Part shown: positions 16,723-27,194 of the stretch, piece after piece | Numbering within the stretch: position 1 is the first letter of the stretch | Layout: every line of letters starts with the position of its first letter | NCBI RefSeq assembly: GCF_033100095.1 | Contig: NZ_CP136921.1 | Coordinates: 3,561,001-3,625,000 of the forward strand | Source: Diaphorobacter limosus | GTDB lineage: Bacteria > Pseudomonadota > Gammaproteobacteria > Burkholderiales > Burkholderiaceae_C | DNA: 64,000 nt | Direction: 5' to 3' | Notes under the pieces: generated by a model | Database searches by the model: none | The model's input: the letters and a program-made list of their open reading frames with translations, nothing else | What the model was told of the DNA's origin: nothing | Position numbers and translations under genes: made by a program

Positions 16723-16755
16723 TACTCTCAATTGGCATGAATGACGATTCAAAGC

Positions 16756-16790
16756 AAAAAGCCCAAGTGGTTGATTCACTTGGGCTTTTT
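16756..16790 (-). terminator. Intrinsic terminator downstream of tRNA-Pro
   Basis: AAAAAGCCCAAGTG and CACTTGGGCTTTTT form a perfect 14-bp stem with a 7-base loop. On the minus strand it follows the tRNA 3' end by 11 bases and ends in a T-run. The symmetric A/T tracts would let it work in both directions. Confidence 0.8.
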
Positions 16791-16801
16791 CTATGATGTC
16801 C

Positions 16802-16878
16802 TGGTCGGGGTGAGAGGATTCGAACCTCCGGCCTCTACGTCCCGAACGTAGCGCTCTACCAGGCTAAGCTACACCCCG
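16802..16878 (-). tRNA. tRNA-Pro (anticodon CGG)
   Basis: Read on the minus strand, the 77 bases fold as a cloverleaf. The acceptor is CGGGGTG paired with CACCCCG, the anticodon arm is CTACG-TTCGGGA-CGTAG with anticodon CGG, and the T arm holds GGTTCGAATCC. The 3' CCA is encoded. The island lies directly 3' of the gene, the usual side for integration into a tRNA. The tRNA is intact, as expected when the element restores the 3' end. The second att copy would lie left of the window. Confidence 0.95.
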
Positions 16879-16893
16879 ATGTGCCGTGACCGC

Positions 16894-17877
16894 CTAGGTG
16901 CGGCGTTCAAGCAGCTGAGCCGCTAATTGTAGCAAACCTTCTGTGTACGAATTGGTTGGCAGTTTCGCTGCGGCGTCCATGGCCAATCTGGCTTGGGCGG
17001 CGGCTGCGTCGCGCGTGGCTGAGAGGGCGCCTGTATCGCGAATGATGGCGGCCACGCGTTGCAGTTCGTCGGTGGAGCCGGTCTCGATCACGTTGCGCAG
17101 CAGTTCATGCTGCTCGGCGGTGCCGCGTTGCATGGCGATGATGACGGGCAGGGTCACCTTGCCTTCGCGCAGGTCGTCGCCCAGGTTTTTGCCCATTTCC
17201 TGAGCGTCGCCGTCGTAGTCAAGGACGTCGTCGATGACCTGGAAGGCCGTGCCCAGGGCCTGGCCGTAGTCGGCGCAGGCCTGTTCGATTTCCGCCGTGC
17301 TGCCGGCAAGAATGGCCGCCAATCGCGCGCTGGCTTCAAAGAGTTTGGCGGTCTTGGAACGTATGACGTTGAGGTAGCCTGCTTCGTCCAACGATGCATC
17401 ATGGGTGTTCATGAGCTGCTGGACTTCACCCTCGGCAATGACGTTGGTTGCATCCGCCAGAACCTGCATCACGCGCAGGCTGCCGGTGTCCACCATCATC
17501 TGGAAGGCGCGCGAATACAGAAAATCGCCTACCAGCACGCTGGCCGGGTTGCCAAAGCTTTCATTGGCCGTGGCGCGGCCGCGGCGCAGGGTGGATTCGT
17601 CCACCACATCGTCATGCAGCAATGTGGCGGTATGGATGAATTCGACCACAGCCGCCAGGTTGAAGCGCTGCGCCCCCTGGTAGCCCAGGGCGCCGCTCAC
17701 CAGCAGCAGCAGGGCGGGGCGTAGGCGCTTGCCGCCGGCCGAGATGATGTAGCGGGCAACGTCTCCCACCAGTGGGACGGATGATTGAAGGCGCGATGCG
17801 ATGACCTTGTCCACCTCTTGCATGTCGTTGGCAATCAGGGCGAGGGTGGCGGCGGTGCTGGGGGAGTTGGCGGCCAA
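16894..17877 (-). CDS. ispB: Octaprenyl diphosphate synthase
   Basis: Makes the long prenyl chain for ubiquinone by adding isopentenyl diphosphate to farnesyl diphosphate. Both Asp-rich motifs are present: LLHDDVVDES (first) and DDVLDYDGD (second), plus GGKRLRPAL near the N-terminus. The frame is open upstream to 18039, but that part overlaps the rplU promoter. I used the TTG at 17877, giving 327 residues, which matches the usual N-terminus in relatives; no strong ribosome site is visible, so the start is uncertain. It is divergent from rplU-rpmA, a common arrangement in Proteobacteria. Confidence 0.88.
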   Translation of the reverse strand: MAANSPSTAATLALIANDMQEVDKVIASRLQSSVPLVGDVARYIISAGGKRLRPALLLLVSGALGYQGAQRFNLAAVVEFIHTATLLHDDVVDESTLRRGRATANESFGNPASVLVGDFLYSRAFQMMVDTGSLRVMQVLADATNVIAEGEVQQLMNTHDASLDEAGYLNVIRSKTAKLFEASARLAAILAGSTAEIEQACADYGQALGTAFQVIDDVLDYDGDAQEMGKNLGDDLREGKVTLPVIIAMQRGTAEQHELLRNVIETGSTDELQRVAAIIRDTGALSATRDAAAAQARLAMDAAAKLPTNSYTEGLLQLAAQLLERRT

Positions 17878-17973
17878 GGTGGATGCTGGTGGTAAACAAA
17901 AGCGGCAATTATAGGAAGCCGCCCGAAGCATTCGCGGCGCCACGCGGCTTGCACGGGAGGCGGGAGCCTGAAT

Positions 17974-18002
17974 TTGCGGAATGTACAAACGCGCAGTACA
18001 AT
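17974..18002 (+). promoter_or_regulatory. Probable sigma-70 promoter of rplU-rpmA-obgE
   Basis: TTGCGG at 17974-17979 and TACAAT at 17997-18002 are separated by 17 bp. The -10 box matches five of six consensus bases and the -35 box three of six. It lies 53 bases before the rplU ATG, in the gap shared with ispB. Confidence 0.55.
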
Positions 18003-18055
18003 CGACGGTTCTGTGGAAATCCGTTTCACAGAACTCCAACTCAGATGAGGTTTAC

Positions 18056-18367
18056 ATGTACGCGGTCATAAAAACCGGTGGCAAGCAATATCGCGTTGCT
18101 GTCGGCGAAAAAATTAAAGTAGAACAGATTGCTGCGGACGTTGGCCAGGAGATCGTGATCGACCAGGTTCTGGCAGTCGGCAACGGCGCAGAACTGAAGG
18201 TGGGCACGCCCCTGGTGTCCGGCGCGGCGGTGAAGGCCACGATCGTGGCCCATGGCAAGCACGACAAGGTGCGCATTTTCAAGATGCGCCGTCGCAAGCA
18301 CTATCAGAAGCGCCAAGGCCATCGCCAGCAGTTCACCGAGCTGCAAATCGGTGCAATCACTGCCTAA
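18056..18367 (+). CDS. rplU: 50S ribosomal protein L21
   Basis: A 103-residue ribosomal protein of the large subunit that binds 23S rRNA. It begins [14 protein letters not shown] and contains [20 protein letters not shown], the L21 signature. It is followed 15 bases later by rpmA, the universal partner. The ATG at 18056 is preceded by GATGAGG, a usable ribosome site. Confidence 0.97.
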   Translation: MYAVIKTGGKQYRVAVGEKIKVEQIAADVGQEIVIDQVLAVGNGAELKVGTPLVSGAAVKATIVAHGKHDKVRIFKMRRRKHYQKRQGHRQQFTELQIGAITA

Positions 18368-18382
18368 GGAAGGACAAGAGTC

Positions 18383-18640
18383 ATGGCACAGAAAAAAGGC
18401 GGCGGCTCTACGCGAAACGGGCGCGACTCCAAGCCCAAGATGCTCGGCGTGAAGGCTTACGGTGGTGAGTTGATCAGCGCGGGCTCCATCATCGTGCGTC
18501 AGCGTGGCACGCGCATCCACCCCGGCGTGAACGTCGGCGTGGGCAAGGATCACACGCTGTTTGCCCTGGTGGACGGTCATGTGTCCTTTGGCACCAAGGG
18601 TGCCCTGTCCAAGCACACGGTCAGCGTGACGCCGGCCTAA
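18383..18640 (+). CDS. rpmA: 50S ribosomal protein L27
   Basis: An 85-residue large-subunit protein whose N-terminus reaches the peptidyl transferase centre. [16 protein letters not shown] and the motif [15 protein letters not shown] are diagnostic. A strong ribosome site (AAGGA) lies before the ATG. It is followed by an intrinsic terminator at 18671. Confidence 0.97.
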   Translation: MAQKKGGGSTRNGRDSKPKMLGVKAYGGELISAGSIIVRQRGTRIHPGVNVGVGKDHTLFALVDGHVSFGTKGALSKHTVSVTPA

Positions 18641-18670
18641 GGCCTGGCCTGTCAGTTGCTGACGTCATGA

Positions 18671-19867
<1,197 letters not shown>

Positions 19868-19886
19868 TCATCTATTCACTATAAAA

Positions 19887-19924
19887 TATATAGCTGTTTG
19901 CGCTTGATAGATGGGCGCTTGAGC
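19887..19924 (+). repeat. Interspersed GCGCTTG repeat, copy 1
   Basis: TATAGCTGTTTGCGCTTG followed by ATAGATGGGCGCTTGAGC, between obgE and proB. It is a member of the family described for copies 2-8, with a degraded right arm. Same direction as the others. Confidence 0.65.
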
Positions 19925-19941
19925 AATATTTCAATCTAAAC

Positions 19942-21081
19942 ATGGTTTCCAGTGTCTTGCGCGACGCGCGTCGCATCGTGGTCAAAGTGGGCTCCAGCCT
20001 TGTCACCAATGAGGGGCGCGGCCTGGACGAGGTCGCCATTGGCGAGTGGAGCCGTCAGCTGGCGGCGCTGGTGCGCGGTGAGGGCGGCGTGGCGCGCGAG
20101 GTCATCATGGTCTCCAGCGGCGCCATCGCCGAGGGCATGAAGCGCCTGGGCTGGTCCAGCCGCCCAAGCGAAATCCATGAGCTGCAGGCGGCTGCCGCCG
20201 TAGGGCAGATGGGCCTGGCGCAGATGTATGAGACCAAGCTGCGCGAGCAGGCCATGGGCAGCGCCCAGGTGCTGCTGACCCATGCCGACCTGGCCGACCG
20301 TGAGCGTTACCTGAATGCGCGCTCCACGTTGCTGACGCTGCTGGAGCTGGGCGTGGTGCCGGTGATCAACGAAAACGACACCGTGGTCACCGACGAGATC
20401 AAGTTTGGCGACAACGACACCCTTGGCGCGCTGGTGGCCAATCTGGTGGAGGCTGATGTCCTGGTGATCCTGACCGACCAGAAGGGCCTATACACCGCCG
20501 ACCCGCGCCGCGACCCGCAGGCGCAATTCGTGCATGAGGCCAAAGCCGGCGATCCGGCGCTGGAGGTCATGGCCGGTGGCGCGGGCTCCAGCATTGGCAA
20601 GGGCGGCATGATCACGAAGATTGTGGCGGCCAAGCGCGCCGCAGGTTCCGGCGCTTCCACCGTCATCGCCTGGGGGCGCGAGCCGGACGTGCTGCTGCGC
20701 CTGGCGCGTGGCGAGGCCATCGGCACGCTGCTGGTGGCGCAGACGCAGAAAAAACAGGCGCGCAAGCGCTGGATGGTGGATCACCTGCAACTGCGCGGAT
20801 CGGTGACCGTGGACGCGGGCGCGGCCGCCAAGCTGCGCGGCGAGGGCAAGAGCCTGCTGCCCATAGGCATGGTGGCGGTGGAGGGTGATTTCGCGCGTGG
20901 CGATGTGATCGCGGTGCGCGATGCGGGCGGTACCGAGATTGCCCGCGGTCTGGCCAACTATGCCAGCGCCGAGGCGCGTCGGCTGTGTCGCAAGCCATCC
21001 TCGGAGTTCGAGCGCCTGCTGGGTTATGCGGCCGAGCCCGAAATGGTGCACCGCGACAACATGGTGGTGTTTACGGCCTGA
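19942..21081 (+). CDS. proB: Glutamate 5-kinase
   Basis: First step of proline synthesis: phosphorylates glutamate. The 379 residues comprise an amino-acid kinase domain (1-260) and a C-terminal PUA domain (about 280-365). Visible kinase motifs are [15 protein letters not shown] at the N-terminus, [11 protein letters not shown] near 140 and GTGGM-equivalent [12 protein letters not shown] near 215. It follows obgE with a 74-base gap holding an interspersed repeat. proA is not in the window. Confidence 0.95.
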   Translation: MVSSVLRDARRIVVKVGSSLVTNEGRGLDEVAIGEWSRQLAALVRGEGGVAREVIMVSSGAIAEGMKRLGWSSRPSEIHELQAAAAVGQMGLAQMYETKLREQAMGSAQVLLTHADLADRERYLNARSTLLTLLELGVVPVINENDTVVTDEIKFGDNDTLGALVANLVEADVLVILTDQKGLYTADPRRDPQAQFVHEAKAGDPALEVMAGGAGSSIGKGGMITKIVAAKRAAGSGASTVIAWGREPDVLLRLARGEAIGTLLVAQTQKKQARKRWMVDHLQLRGSVTVDAGAAAKLRGEGKSLLPIGMVAVEGDFARGDVIAVRDAGGTEIARGLANYASAEARRLCRKPSSEFERLLGYAAEPEMVHRDNMVVFTA

Positions 21082-21118
21082 CCAGCGGCCGGCCGCCGCG
21101 CCGCCATGAACGTGCCAA

Positions 21119-21805
21119 CTACCTGCTGGCCGGCTTGTTGTACTGGTCGGCGGGCGCTGCCTCCTGCAGTGGCGCCGGCATGCTGTTCTGTGGGTCGGGA
21201 TCGAAGCTGGCCCCGGGTGGCAGCTCCATCCCCGGTTTGAGCATCATCGAGACGGAGCGATGCATGGCCGGCTGGCCACCCTCGGCTTCGCGCGCACGCA
21301 TGCCGCTGCGCAGGTAGCGGTTGCGCTGTTCAAAACGCGGCAGAAAGCGCGCCAGCTCGGTCAGCGCCATTTCGTAGACGCCACGCTTGAACTCGACCAC
21401 CACGTCCAGTGGCACCCAGTAGTCGTTCCAGCGCCAGGCATCGAACTCGGGGTGGTCGGTGGCGCGCAGGTTCAAGTCCCAGTCATGGCCCAGCAACTGC
21501 AGCAGGTACCAGATCTGTTTCTGTCCACGGTAGTGGCCGCGCGCGTCGCGGCGGATGTACCGGTCAGGCACCTCGTAGCGCAACCAATCCCGCGTACGGG
21601 CAATTACACGTACCTGGCTGGGCTGCAGACCTACCTCTTCGTGCAGTTCACGGAACATGGCTTGTTCCGGGTTTTCTCCGCGGTCAATGCCGCCCTGAGG
21701 GAACTGCCAGCTGTGGGTGCGTATGCGCTTGCCCCAGAATACCTGGTTTCTCTGGTTGAGCAGGATGATGCCGACGTTTGGGCGAAAGCCGTCCCTGTCA
21801 AGCAT
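21119..21805 (-). CDS. rppH: RNA pyrophosphohydrolase
   Basis: A Nudix hydrolase that removes pyrophosphate from mRNA 5' ends to start decay. The 228 residues begin [17 protein letters not shown], typical of RppH, and the Nudix box is [23 protein letters not shown] with the REXXEE core. The C-terminal 60 residues are low-complexity and longer than in E. coli. It is convergent with proB and divergent from proS, the usual betaproteobacterial setting. Confidence 0.93.
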   Translation of the reverse strand: MLDRDGFRPNVGIILLNQRNQVFWGKRIRTHSWQFPQGGIDRGENPEQAMFRELHEEVGLQPSQVRVIARTRDWLRYEVPDRYIRRDARGHYRGQKQIWYLLQLLGHDWDLNLRATDHPEFDAWRWNDYWVPLDVVVEFKRGVYEMALTELARFLPRFEQRNRYLRSGMRAREAEGGQPAMHRSVSMMLKPGMELPPGASFDPDPQNSMPAPLQEAAPADQYNKPASR

Positions 21806-21895
21806 AATCTAACCCCAAATTTTTAAAACTGTGGTCATTATGCACGCTGCCCCGGCTGCGGCAAACCTAGAAGCCCCAGTTGCCGAGCGCGTTCG

Positions 21896-23641
21896 ATGAA
21901 AGCTTCCCAATTCTTCATTTCCACCCTGAAAGAGGCACCGGCCGACGCCGAAGTTGCCAGCCATAAACTCATGATGCGCGCCGGCCTGATCAAGAAGCTG
22001 GGGGCCGGCATCTACAACTACATGCCCATGGGCCTGCGCGTGATCCGCAAGGTCGAATCGATAGTGCGCGAGGAGATGAACCGCGCCGGCGCGGTCGAAT
22101 GCACCATGCCCGTGGTGCAGCCGGCCGAGTTGTGGCAGGAGACGGGGCGCTTTGACAAGATGGGGCCGGAGTTGCTGCGCATACAGGATCGTCATGGGCG
22201 CGACTTCATCATCCAGCCCACCAGCGAAGAAGTGGTCACTGACATCGCGCGCCAGGAACTGCGCAGCTACAAGCAACTGCCCAAGAACCTCTACCAGATA
22301 CAAACCAAGTTCCGCGACGAGCGCCGTCCGCGCTTTGGCCTGATGCGCGGGCGCGAGTTCATCATGAAGGACGCCTACAGCTTCGACCGTGACCAGGCGT
22401 CGGCCAAGGCCAGCTACCAGGTCATGGCCCAGGCCTACCGCCGCATCTTCGATCGCTTCGGCCTGACCTACCGCGCCGTGGCGGCCGACTCAGGCGCCAT
22501 CGGCGGCGATCTGAGCGAGGAGTTCCAGGTCATCGCCGCCACGGGCGAAGACGCCATCGTCTACTGCCCGGGCAGCGACTACGCCGCGAACATGGAAAAG
22601 GCCGAGGCCCTGGCGCCAGCTGGCCCGCGCCCGGCAGCTGCAGCGCCCATGACGCGCACGCCTACGCCCGGCAAGGCCACCTGCGCCCAGGTGGCCGAGC
22701 TGCTGAACGTGCCGCTGGCAACCACCGTCAAGTCGCTGGTGCTGGCCACCGACGAGACCAACGAGGCGGGCGAAGTCGTCCAATCCCAGGTCTGGCTGCT
22801 GCTCTTGCGTGGCGACCATGACATGAACGAGATCAAGGTCTCCAAGGTCTCCGGCCTGGACAAGGGCTTCCGTTTCGCCACCGTGGCCGAGATCGAGGCG
22901 CATTTCGGCGCCAAGCCCGGCTACCTGGGTCCGATCGGCCTCAAGCAATCGGTGCGGATCGTTGCCGACCGCGAGGTGGCCGTGATGGCCGACTGGATCT
23001 GCGGCGCCAACGAGGAGGACTACCACATCACCGGCGTGAACTGGGGTCGTGACCTGCCCGAGCCCGATGCCGTGGCCGACCTGCGCAACGTGGTGGCGGG
23101 CGACCCGTCCCCCGATGGCAAGGGCGAGCTGGCCATAGAGCGTGGCATCGAGGTGGGCCATGTGTTCTACCTGGGCACCAAGTATTCCAGGGCCATGGAT
23201 GCCACCTTTCTGGGCGAGGATGGCAAGCCGGCCTTCTTCGAGATGGGTTGTTACGGCATAGGCATCACACGCCTGCCCGCGGCCGCCATCGAGCAAAACC
23301 ATGACGAGCGCGGCATCATCTGGCCCGATGCCATTGCCCCCTTCACCGTGGTCATCTGCCCGATCGGCATGGATCGCAGTCAAGAAGTCCGGGCAGCAGC
23401 CGAAAAGCTGTATGGCGAGCTGCTTGCCGCTGGGGTGGATGTGATTCTGGACGACCGGGGCGAGCGCCCGGGCGCCATGTTTGCCGATTGGGAGCTGATC
23501 GGCGTGCCGCACCGTATCACCATCGGCGACAAGGGTCTCAAGGAAGGCCAGGTGGAATACCAGCATCGCCGTGACAGCGCCACTACCAAGCTCGGGGTGG
23601 CGGAGGTGTTTGCTTACGTGAAGGAACGTGTAAAGGTATGA
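21896..23641 (+). CDS. proS: Prolyl-tRNA synthetase (bacterial type, with editing domain)
   Basis: Charges tRNA-Pro; 581 residues of the class II bacterial type. Motif 2 reads [17 protein letters not shown], and motif 3 lies near [10 protein letters not shown]. Between them, residues about 230-390 hold a YbaK-like insertion that hydrolyses mischarged Ala-tRNA. The anticodon-binding domain is at the C-terminus (TVVICPIG...). The start follows the family. The downstream transglycosylase gene overlaps its stop by four bases. Confidence 0.97.
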   Translation: MKASQFFISTLKEAPADAEVASHKLMMRAGLIKKLGAGIYNYMPMGLRVIRKVESIVREEMNRAGAVECTMPVVQPAELWQETGRFDKMGPELLRIQDRHGRDFIIQPTSEEVVTDIARQELRSYKQLPKNLYQIQTKFRDERRPRFGLMRGREFIMKDAYSFDRDQASAKASYQVMAQAYRRIFDRFGLTYRAVAADSGAIGGDLSEEFQVIAATGEDAIVYCPGSDYAANMEKAEALAPAGPRPAAAAPMTRTPTPGKATCAQVAELLNVPLATTVKSLVLATDETNEAGEVVQSQVWLLLLRGDHDMNEIKVSKVSGLDKGFRFATVAEIEAHFGAKPGYLGPIGLKQSVRIVADREVAVMADWICGANEEDYHITGVNWGRDLPEPDAVADLRNVVAGDPSPDGKGELAIERGIEVGHVFYLGTKYSRAMDATFLGEDGKPAFFEMGCYGIGITRLPAAAIEQNHDERGIIWPDAIAPFTVVICPIGMDRSQEVRAAAEKLYGELLAAGVDVILDDRGERPGAMFADWELIGVPHRITIGDKGLKEGQVEYQHRRDSATTKLGVAEVFAYVKERVKV

Positions 23642-24300
23642 CCAGAGGGGGAGATTCAGCTTCGGGCTTGTCGCGGCGCGCCTGTCTGGCATCGCTGGCG
23701 GTCGGCCCGAGTGCTTGGCTGGGCCTGCCGGCTGCTGCGCATGCCGGTGGCCAGCTGGAGGAGCCGTTGATGGACTCGGTGCGCATGGCGCTCAGTTCCG
23801 CCGTGGCCGACCTGGCGCCACCAGAGCCGCTGTTTGTCACGACCGAGTCGCGTCTGACCTACCTGCGCTGGCTGGGCACCATGAGCGACCGCCTGCGCCG
23901 CAACAAACCCGACTGGGAGGTGCGACGCGACTTCCTGCAGACCGTCTGGTACGAGTCAAAGCGTGCCGGGCTGGATGTGTCCCTGGTCATGGGCCTGATC
24001 CAGGTGGAGAGCGCGTTTCGCAAGTTTGCCGTCTCCAGCGTGGGCGCGCGTGGCTATATGCAGGTCATGCCGTTCTGGACCCGTGCGATCGGCGATGGCG
24101 ACGCGGGCAAGCTGTTTCAGATGCAGACCAATCTGCGCTTTGGCTGCGTCATCCTGCGCCACTACCTGGATCGCGAGCGCGGCGACCTGTTCATGGCCCT
24201 GGGGCGTTACAACGGCAGCCGTGGCAAGCCGCCGTATCCGAACGCGGTGTTCGCGGCGCAAAGCCGCTGGGCCTTTCAGGATCGCGCTGCCTCGGCCTGA
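23638..24300 (+). CDS. Exported lytic transglycosylase (SLT domain)
   Basis: Cleaves peptidoglycan glycan strands. The 220 residues begin with a signal peptide containing a twin-Arg ([10 protein letters not shown]) and a likely cleavage at AAAHA-GG near residue 37. The SLT domain has the catalytic Glu in [16 protein letters not shown], then [12 protein letters not shown] and [14 protein letters not shown] overlap with proS suggests co-translation. Its last 25 bases overlap the end of the convergent gene at 24276. Confidence 0.9.
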   Translation: MTRGGDSASGLSRRACLASLAVGPSAWLGLPAAAHAGGQLEEPLMDSVRMALSSAVADLAPPEPLFVTTESRLTYLRWLGTMSDRLRRNKPDWEVRRDFLQTVWYESKRAGLDVSLVMGLIQVESAFRKFAVSSVGARGYMQVMPFWTRAIGDGDAGKLFQMQTNLRFGCVILRHYLDRERGDLFMALGRYNGSRGKPPYPNAVFAAQSRWAFQDRAASA

Positions 24301-25613
24301 GCCCCGTTCTCCGCTGGCGCCGTGAGGAGCCGCGAGACCATGACCTGGTCGATGCGGTAGCTGTCCACGTCCAATACCTCGAACTTGTAGTGGCCAACGG
24401 TCACGCTGTCGGTGCGCCGAGGCACACGGCGCAGCATCACCATCAGAAAACCCGCCAAGGTTTCGTAGTCCTCGGAATGCGGCAGCTCGTCCAGGCCGAG
24501 GACATGCAGCACGTCTTCGATGGGGGCCGTGCCGTCGATGAGCCAGGAATTTTCGTCGCGGCGCACGATCTGCTCCTCGTCCGCGGGGCCGACCAGGTCG
24601 CCCATCACCGTGCTCATCACGTCGTTCAGCGTGACCACGCCCACCACCCGGCTGTATTCGTTGACGATGACGGCGAAGTCCTCGTGCACCTGGCGGAAAT
24701 GTGCCAGCACCTCGGCCAGCGACAGCCGGTCGGGCACGATGAGCACCTTGCGCACCAGCTGGTCGTCGGCCAGCGAGATGGGCTGGTTGTTCAGCACGCG
24801 CTGGAACAAATCCTTTGCATCCACATAGCCCACCACATGGTCGATGTCGCCATCGCACACCGGGTAGGTCGAGAACGGCTCGGCCGCGATGCGCGCGCGG
24901 ATCAGCTCATCGGGGTCGTCGCGCAGGAAGAAGGCAATGCGCTCGCGCAGCGTCATGGCCGAGGTCACGCTGCGGGTGTCGAGCTCGAAGACATTGGCGA
25001 TCACCTGCTGCTCGGGCAGGGCCAGCACGCCGGCGCGTGCGCCGGCCTCGGTCATGGCCAGGATGTCTTCGGGCGTGATGCGCTCGTCACGCTGGCTGGA
25101 CAGGCCCATCAGGCGCAGCAGGGCATCGGCGCAGCGGCTGTAGAGCCAGACTATGGGTTTGAACAGCGCCATGCAGCCCTGCATGGGGCGCACCACGCGC
25201 AGCGCCACGACCTCCGGGTGGGCCATGCCCAGGCGTTTTGGCAGCAGATCGGCAAACAGGATGAACAGCGAGGTCACGGCCAGGAAGGAGCCGACAAAAC
25301 CCAGCGTCTGGGCCGACTTCTCAGGCAGCCACAGCGCAAACAGGGCGTTGAAATAGGGGCTGAGCGCCCCTTCGCCGATGATGCCGCCCAGGATGGCGAC
25401 GGCGTTGAGCCCGATCTGCACCACGGTGAAATACTCGCCGGGCTGGTCCTGCATCAACAGCACACGATCGGCGCGCGTGTCGCCTTCGTCCGCCATCTGG
25501 CGCAGGCGCAGGCGGCGCGATGCGGCGAGCGAAATTTCTGCCACCGAGAAAAACGCGCTGGCGGCAATCAACAGGGCAATGAGCAGCAGACTGTGGGTCA
25601 GGGACAGATTCAT
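24276..25613 (-). CDS. CorC/HlyC-type membrane protein (DUF21, CBS pair, CorC_HlyC domain)
   Basis: A 445-residue inner-membrane protein of the family often annotated as hemolysin or Mg/Co efflux. The N-terminal DUF21 domain (about 1-190) has several membrane helices, starting with LLLIALLIAASAFFSVAEISL. A CBS pair spans about 215-335, and the CorC_HlyC domain is at the C-terminus. I used the ATG at 25613; an upstream in-frame extension overlaps the next gene. Substrate is unknown; the family includes Mg2+ or Na+ linked transporters. Confidence 0.88.
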   Translation of the reverse strand: MNLSLTHSLLLIALLIAASAFFSVAEISLAASRRLRLRQMADEGDTRADRVLLMQDQPGEYFTVVQIGLNAVAILGGIIGEGALSPYFNALFALWLPEKSAQTLGFVGSFLAVTSLFILFADLLPKRLGMAHPEVVALRVVRPMQGCMALFKPIVWLYSRCADALLRLMGLSSQRDERITPEDILAMTEAGARAGVLALPEQQVIANVFELDTRSVTSAMTLRERIAFFLRDDPDELIRARIAAEPFSTYPVCDGDIDHVVGYVDAKDLFQRVLNNQPISLADDQLVRKVLIVPDRLSLAEVLAHFRQVHEDFAVIVNEYSRVVGVVTLNDVMSTVMGDLVGPADEEQIVRRDENSWLIDGTAPIEDVLHVLGLDELPHSEDYETLAGFLMVMLRRVPRRTDSVTVGHYKFEVLDVDSYRIDQVMVSRLLTAPAENGAQAEAARS

Positions 25614-25668
25614 GGGCAGGCGCCGCGGCGTGCGCTGGGCGCACCATGGCAGCCAGTGTAGCCCGCGC

Positions 25669-26676
25669 CTACTGCAGGAAACCGATGCGGCTCTTGCCAC
25701 CGGCCGTGCGCGGCAGGTCGGCCACCTCGACGCGCTCGCGCTGCTCCAGGCGGGCGTTGCCAAAACCGGTCATCAGGGCGCGGCGCATCTCGCGCGGCGG
25801 CATCTGGGCCAGCAGGTCCAGCACATCGGCCTGGGCCTCGGGCTCGAACAGGCGGCCCCAGTCATGCTCGGCGCGTATGCCCTGGTACAGCCGCTGGGCG
25901 ATGGCGCGTGCCTGCGCCAGCGTGGGCGCCTGCACCGCGAAGACGTTCATGCGGTTCAGGATGGGGTCGGGTATGGCGCGCTCGTCGTTCGCCGTGGTGA
26001 TCCAGATGACCTGGCTGGCGTCTATGGCCACGTCGGCGAACTCGTCGGTGAAGCTCTGCGCGGTGTCGTGCTCCAGGAGGGCGTAGAGGGCGCCCAGCGG
26101 GTCGTACTGCGCGTCGCCGGCGGCCTTGTCGATCTCGTCCACCACGATCACCGGATTGGCATATTCGCCTTCCACCAGGGCCTCGAAGACCTTGCCCGGG
26201 CGCGCGCCCTTCCACTGCGCTGACGAGCCCGAGAGTAGCCAGCCGGCGGTCATGGAACTCATCGGCACCAGGTTCATGCCCGTGCCCAGCAGGGCTGCGA
26301 GCTGGCGTGCGAAATGCGTTTTGCCTATGCCCGGGGCGCCCAGCAGCAGCATGGGCGTGACCTCCAGGCCATCGCTGCTGCCCTGGGCCAGGGCCACCTG
26401 GCGGCGCACGTCGTCGAGCACTTCGGTGAAGTTGGGCAGCTGCTCGTACAGGGCCGCCATGTCGGGCAGGCCGGAGGGTTTGACCTGGAAGCGCTCGGGG
26501 CCGCGCTCGAGCATGCGTTCGTACACCGTGCGCAACGGTTCATGGTCGCGCTGCGCGCCGGCATCCTGCAGCCGGGCCAGCTTGCGCGCCACGTCGGCCG
26601 GGTGGAACACGCTGCGCATCTGGGCCACCGGCAGGCTCAGGGCTGGGGCTTGCGGTACAAGGCAGTGGCTGGTCAT
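25669..26676 (-). CDS. AAA+ ATPase (Lon-like core)
   Basis: A 335-residue cytoplasmic AAA+ protein. Walker A is LLLGAPGIGKTHFA, Walker B VIVVDEIDKAAGD, sensor 1 WITTANDERAIP and the Arg region NRMNVF. The fold is like the Lon ATPase core, but there is no protease domain. The start at 26676 has GGGAGAG before it. It is separated from grxD by an intrinsic terminator, so it has its own promoter. Function unknown. Confidence 0.8.
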   Translation of the reverse strand: MTSHCLVPQAPALSLPVAQMRSVFHPADVARKLARLQDAGAQRDHEPLRTVYERMLERGPERFQVKPSGLPDMAALYEQLPNFTEVLDDVRRQVALAQGSSDGLEVTPMLLLGAPGIGKTHFARQLAALLGTGMNLVPMSSMTAGWLLSGSSAQWKGARPGKVFEALVEGEYANPVIVVDEIDKAAGDAQYDPLGALYALLEHDTAQSFTDEFADVAIDASQVIWITTANDERAIPDPILNRMNVFAVQAPTLAQARAIAQRLYQGIRAEHDWGRLFEPEAQADVLDLLAQMPPREMRRALMTGFGNARLEQRERVEVADLPRTAGGKSRIGFLQ

Positions 26677-26769
26677 CTCATGCTCTCCCCAGGGCAATGG
26701 ACACAGCCATTCAAGCACAGCGGGGCAACGGCGGTTGTCGGAGTAATCCCGCATCGCCGGCGCGGGCAC

Positions 26770-26800
26770 AAAAAAAACCGCCCTCGCGAGGGCGGTTCTT
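26770..26800 (-). terminator. Intrinsic terminator of the hemA-prfA-prmC-grxD group
   Basis: AACCGCCCTCG and CGAGGGCGGTT form an 11-bp perfect palindrome at 26776-26797. On the minus strand it is followed by a T-run and lies about 20 bases past the grxD stop. Confidence 0.85.
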
Positions 26801-26817
26801 GCGCGGCGGAGGGCAGG

Positions 26818-27150
26818 TCAGCCCTGGGCCTTGGTGCCCAGCACCTGCTGCAGCTCGCCAGACTCGTACATCTCCATCATGATGTCCGAGCCACCGATGA
26901 ATTCACCTTTGACATACAGCTGCGGGATGGTGGGCCAGTGGCTGAAGTCCTTGATGCCCTGGCGGATCTCGTCGTCCTCGAGCACGTTCACGGCCGCGAT
27001 GTCCTTGGGATCGACGCCGCAGGCCTTGAGGATCTGCACGGCGCGGCCCGAGAAGCCGCACATGGGAAAGCTGGCATTGCCCTTCATGAACAGCAGCACG
27101 TCGTTGGTCTTGACCAGTTGCTCAATGCGTTGCTTCACGTCGCTCATCAA
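26818..27150 (-). CDS. grxD: Monothiol glutaredoxin (Grx4 family)
   Basis: A 110-residue CGFS glutaredoxin that carries and delivers [2Fe-2S] clusters. The active site is PMCGFSGRAV; WPTIPQLYVKGEFIGGSDI is also typical. It ends the prfA-prmC-grxD series, a gene order conserved in Burkholderiales. A good GGAGAATTT ribosome site lies before the ATG. Confidence 0.96.
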   Translation of the reverse strand: MMSDVKQRIEQLVKTNDVLLFMKGNASFPMCGFSGRAVQILKACGVDPKDIAAVNVLEDDEIRQGIKDFSHWPTIPQLYVKGEFIGGSDIMMEMYESGELQQVLGTKAQG

Positions 27151-27194
27151 ATTCTCCTGAAGTGGCTGCCCCGGTGTGGGGCGATAACCGGCGA

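Noticed and set aside
23715..25661. A 648-codon plus-strand frame
   Set aside because: It runs out of frame through the transglycosylase and antisense to the CorC-like gene; its composition is that of a shadow frame.
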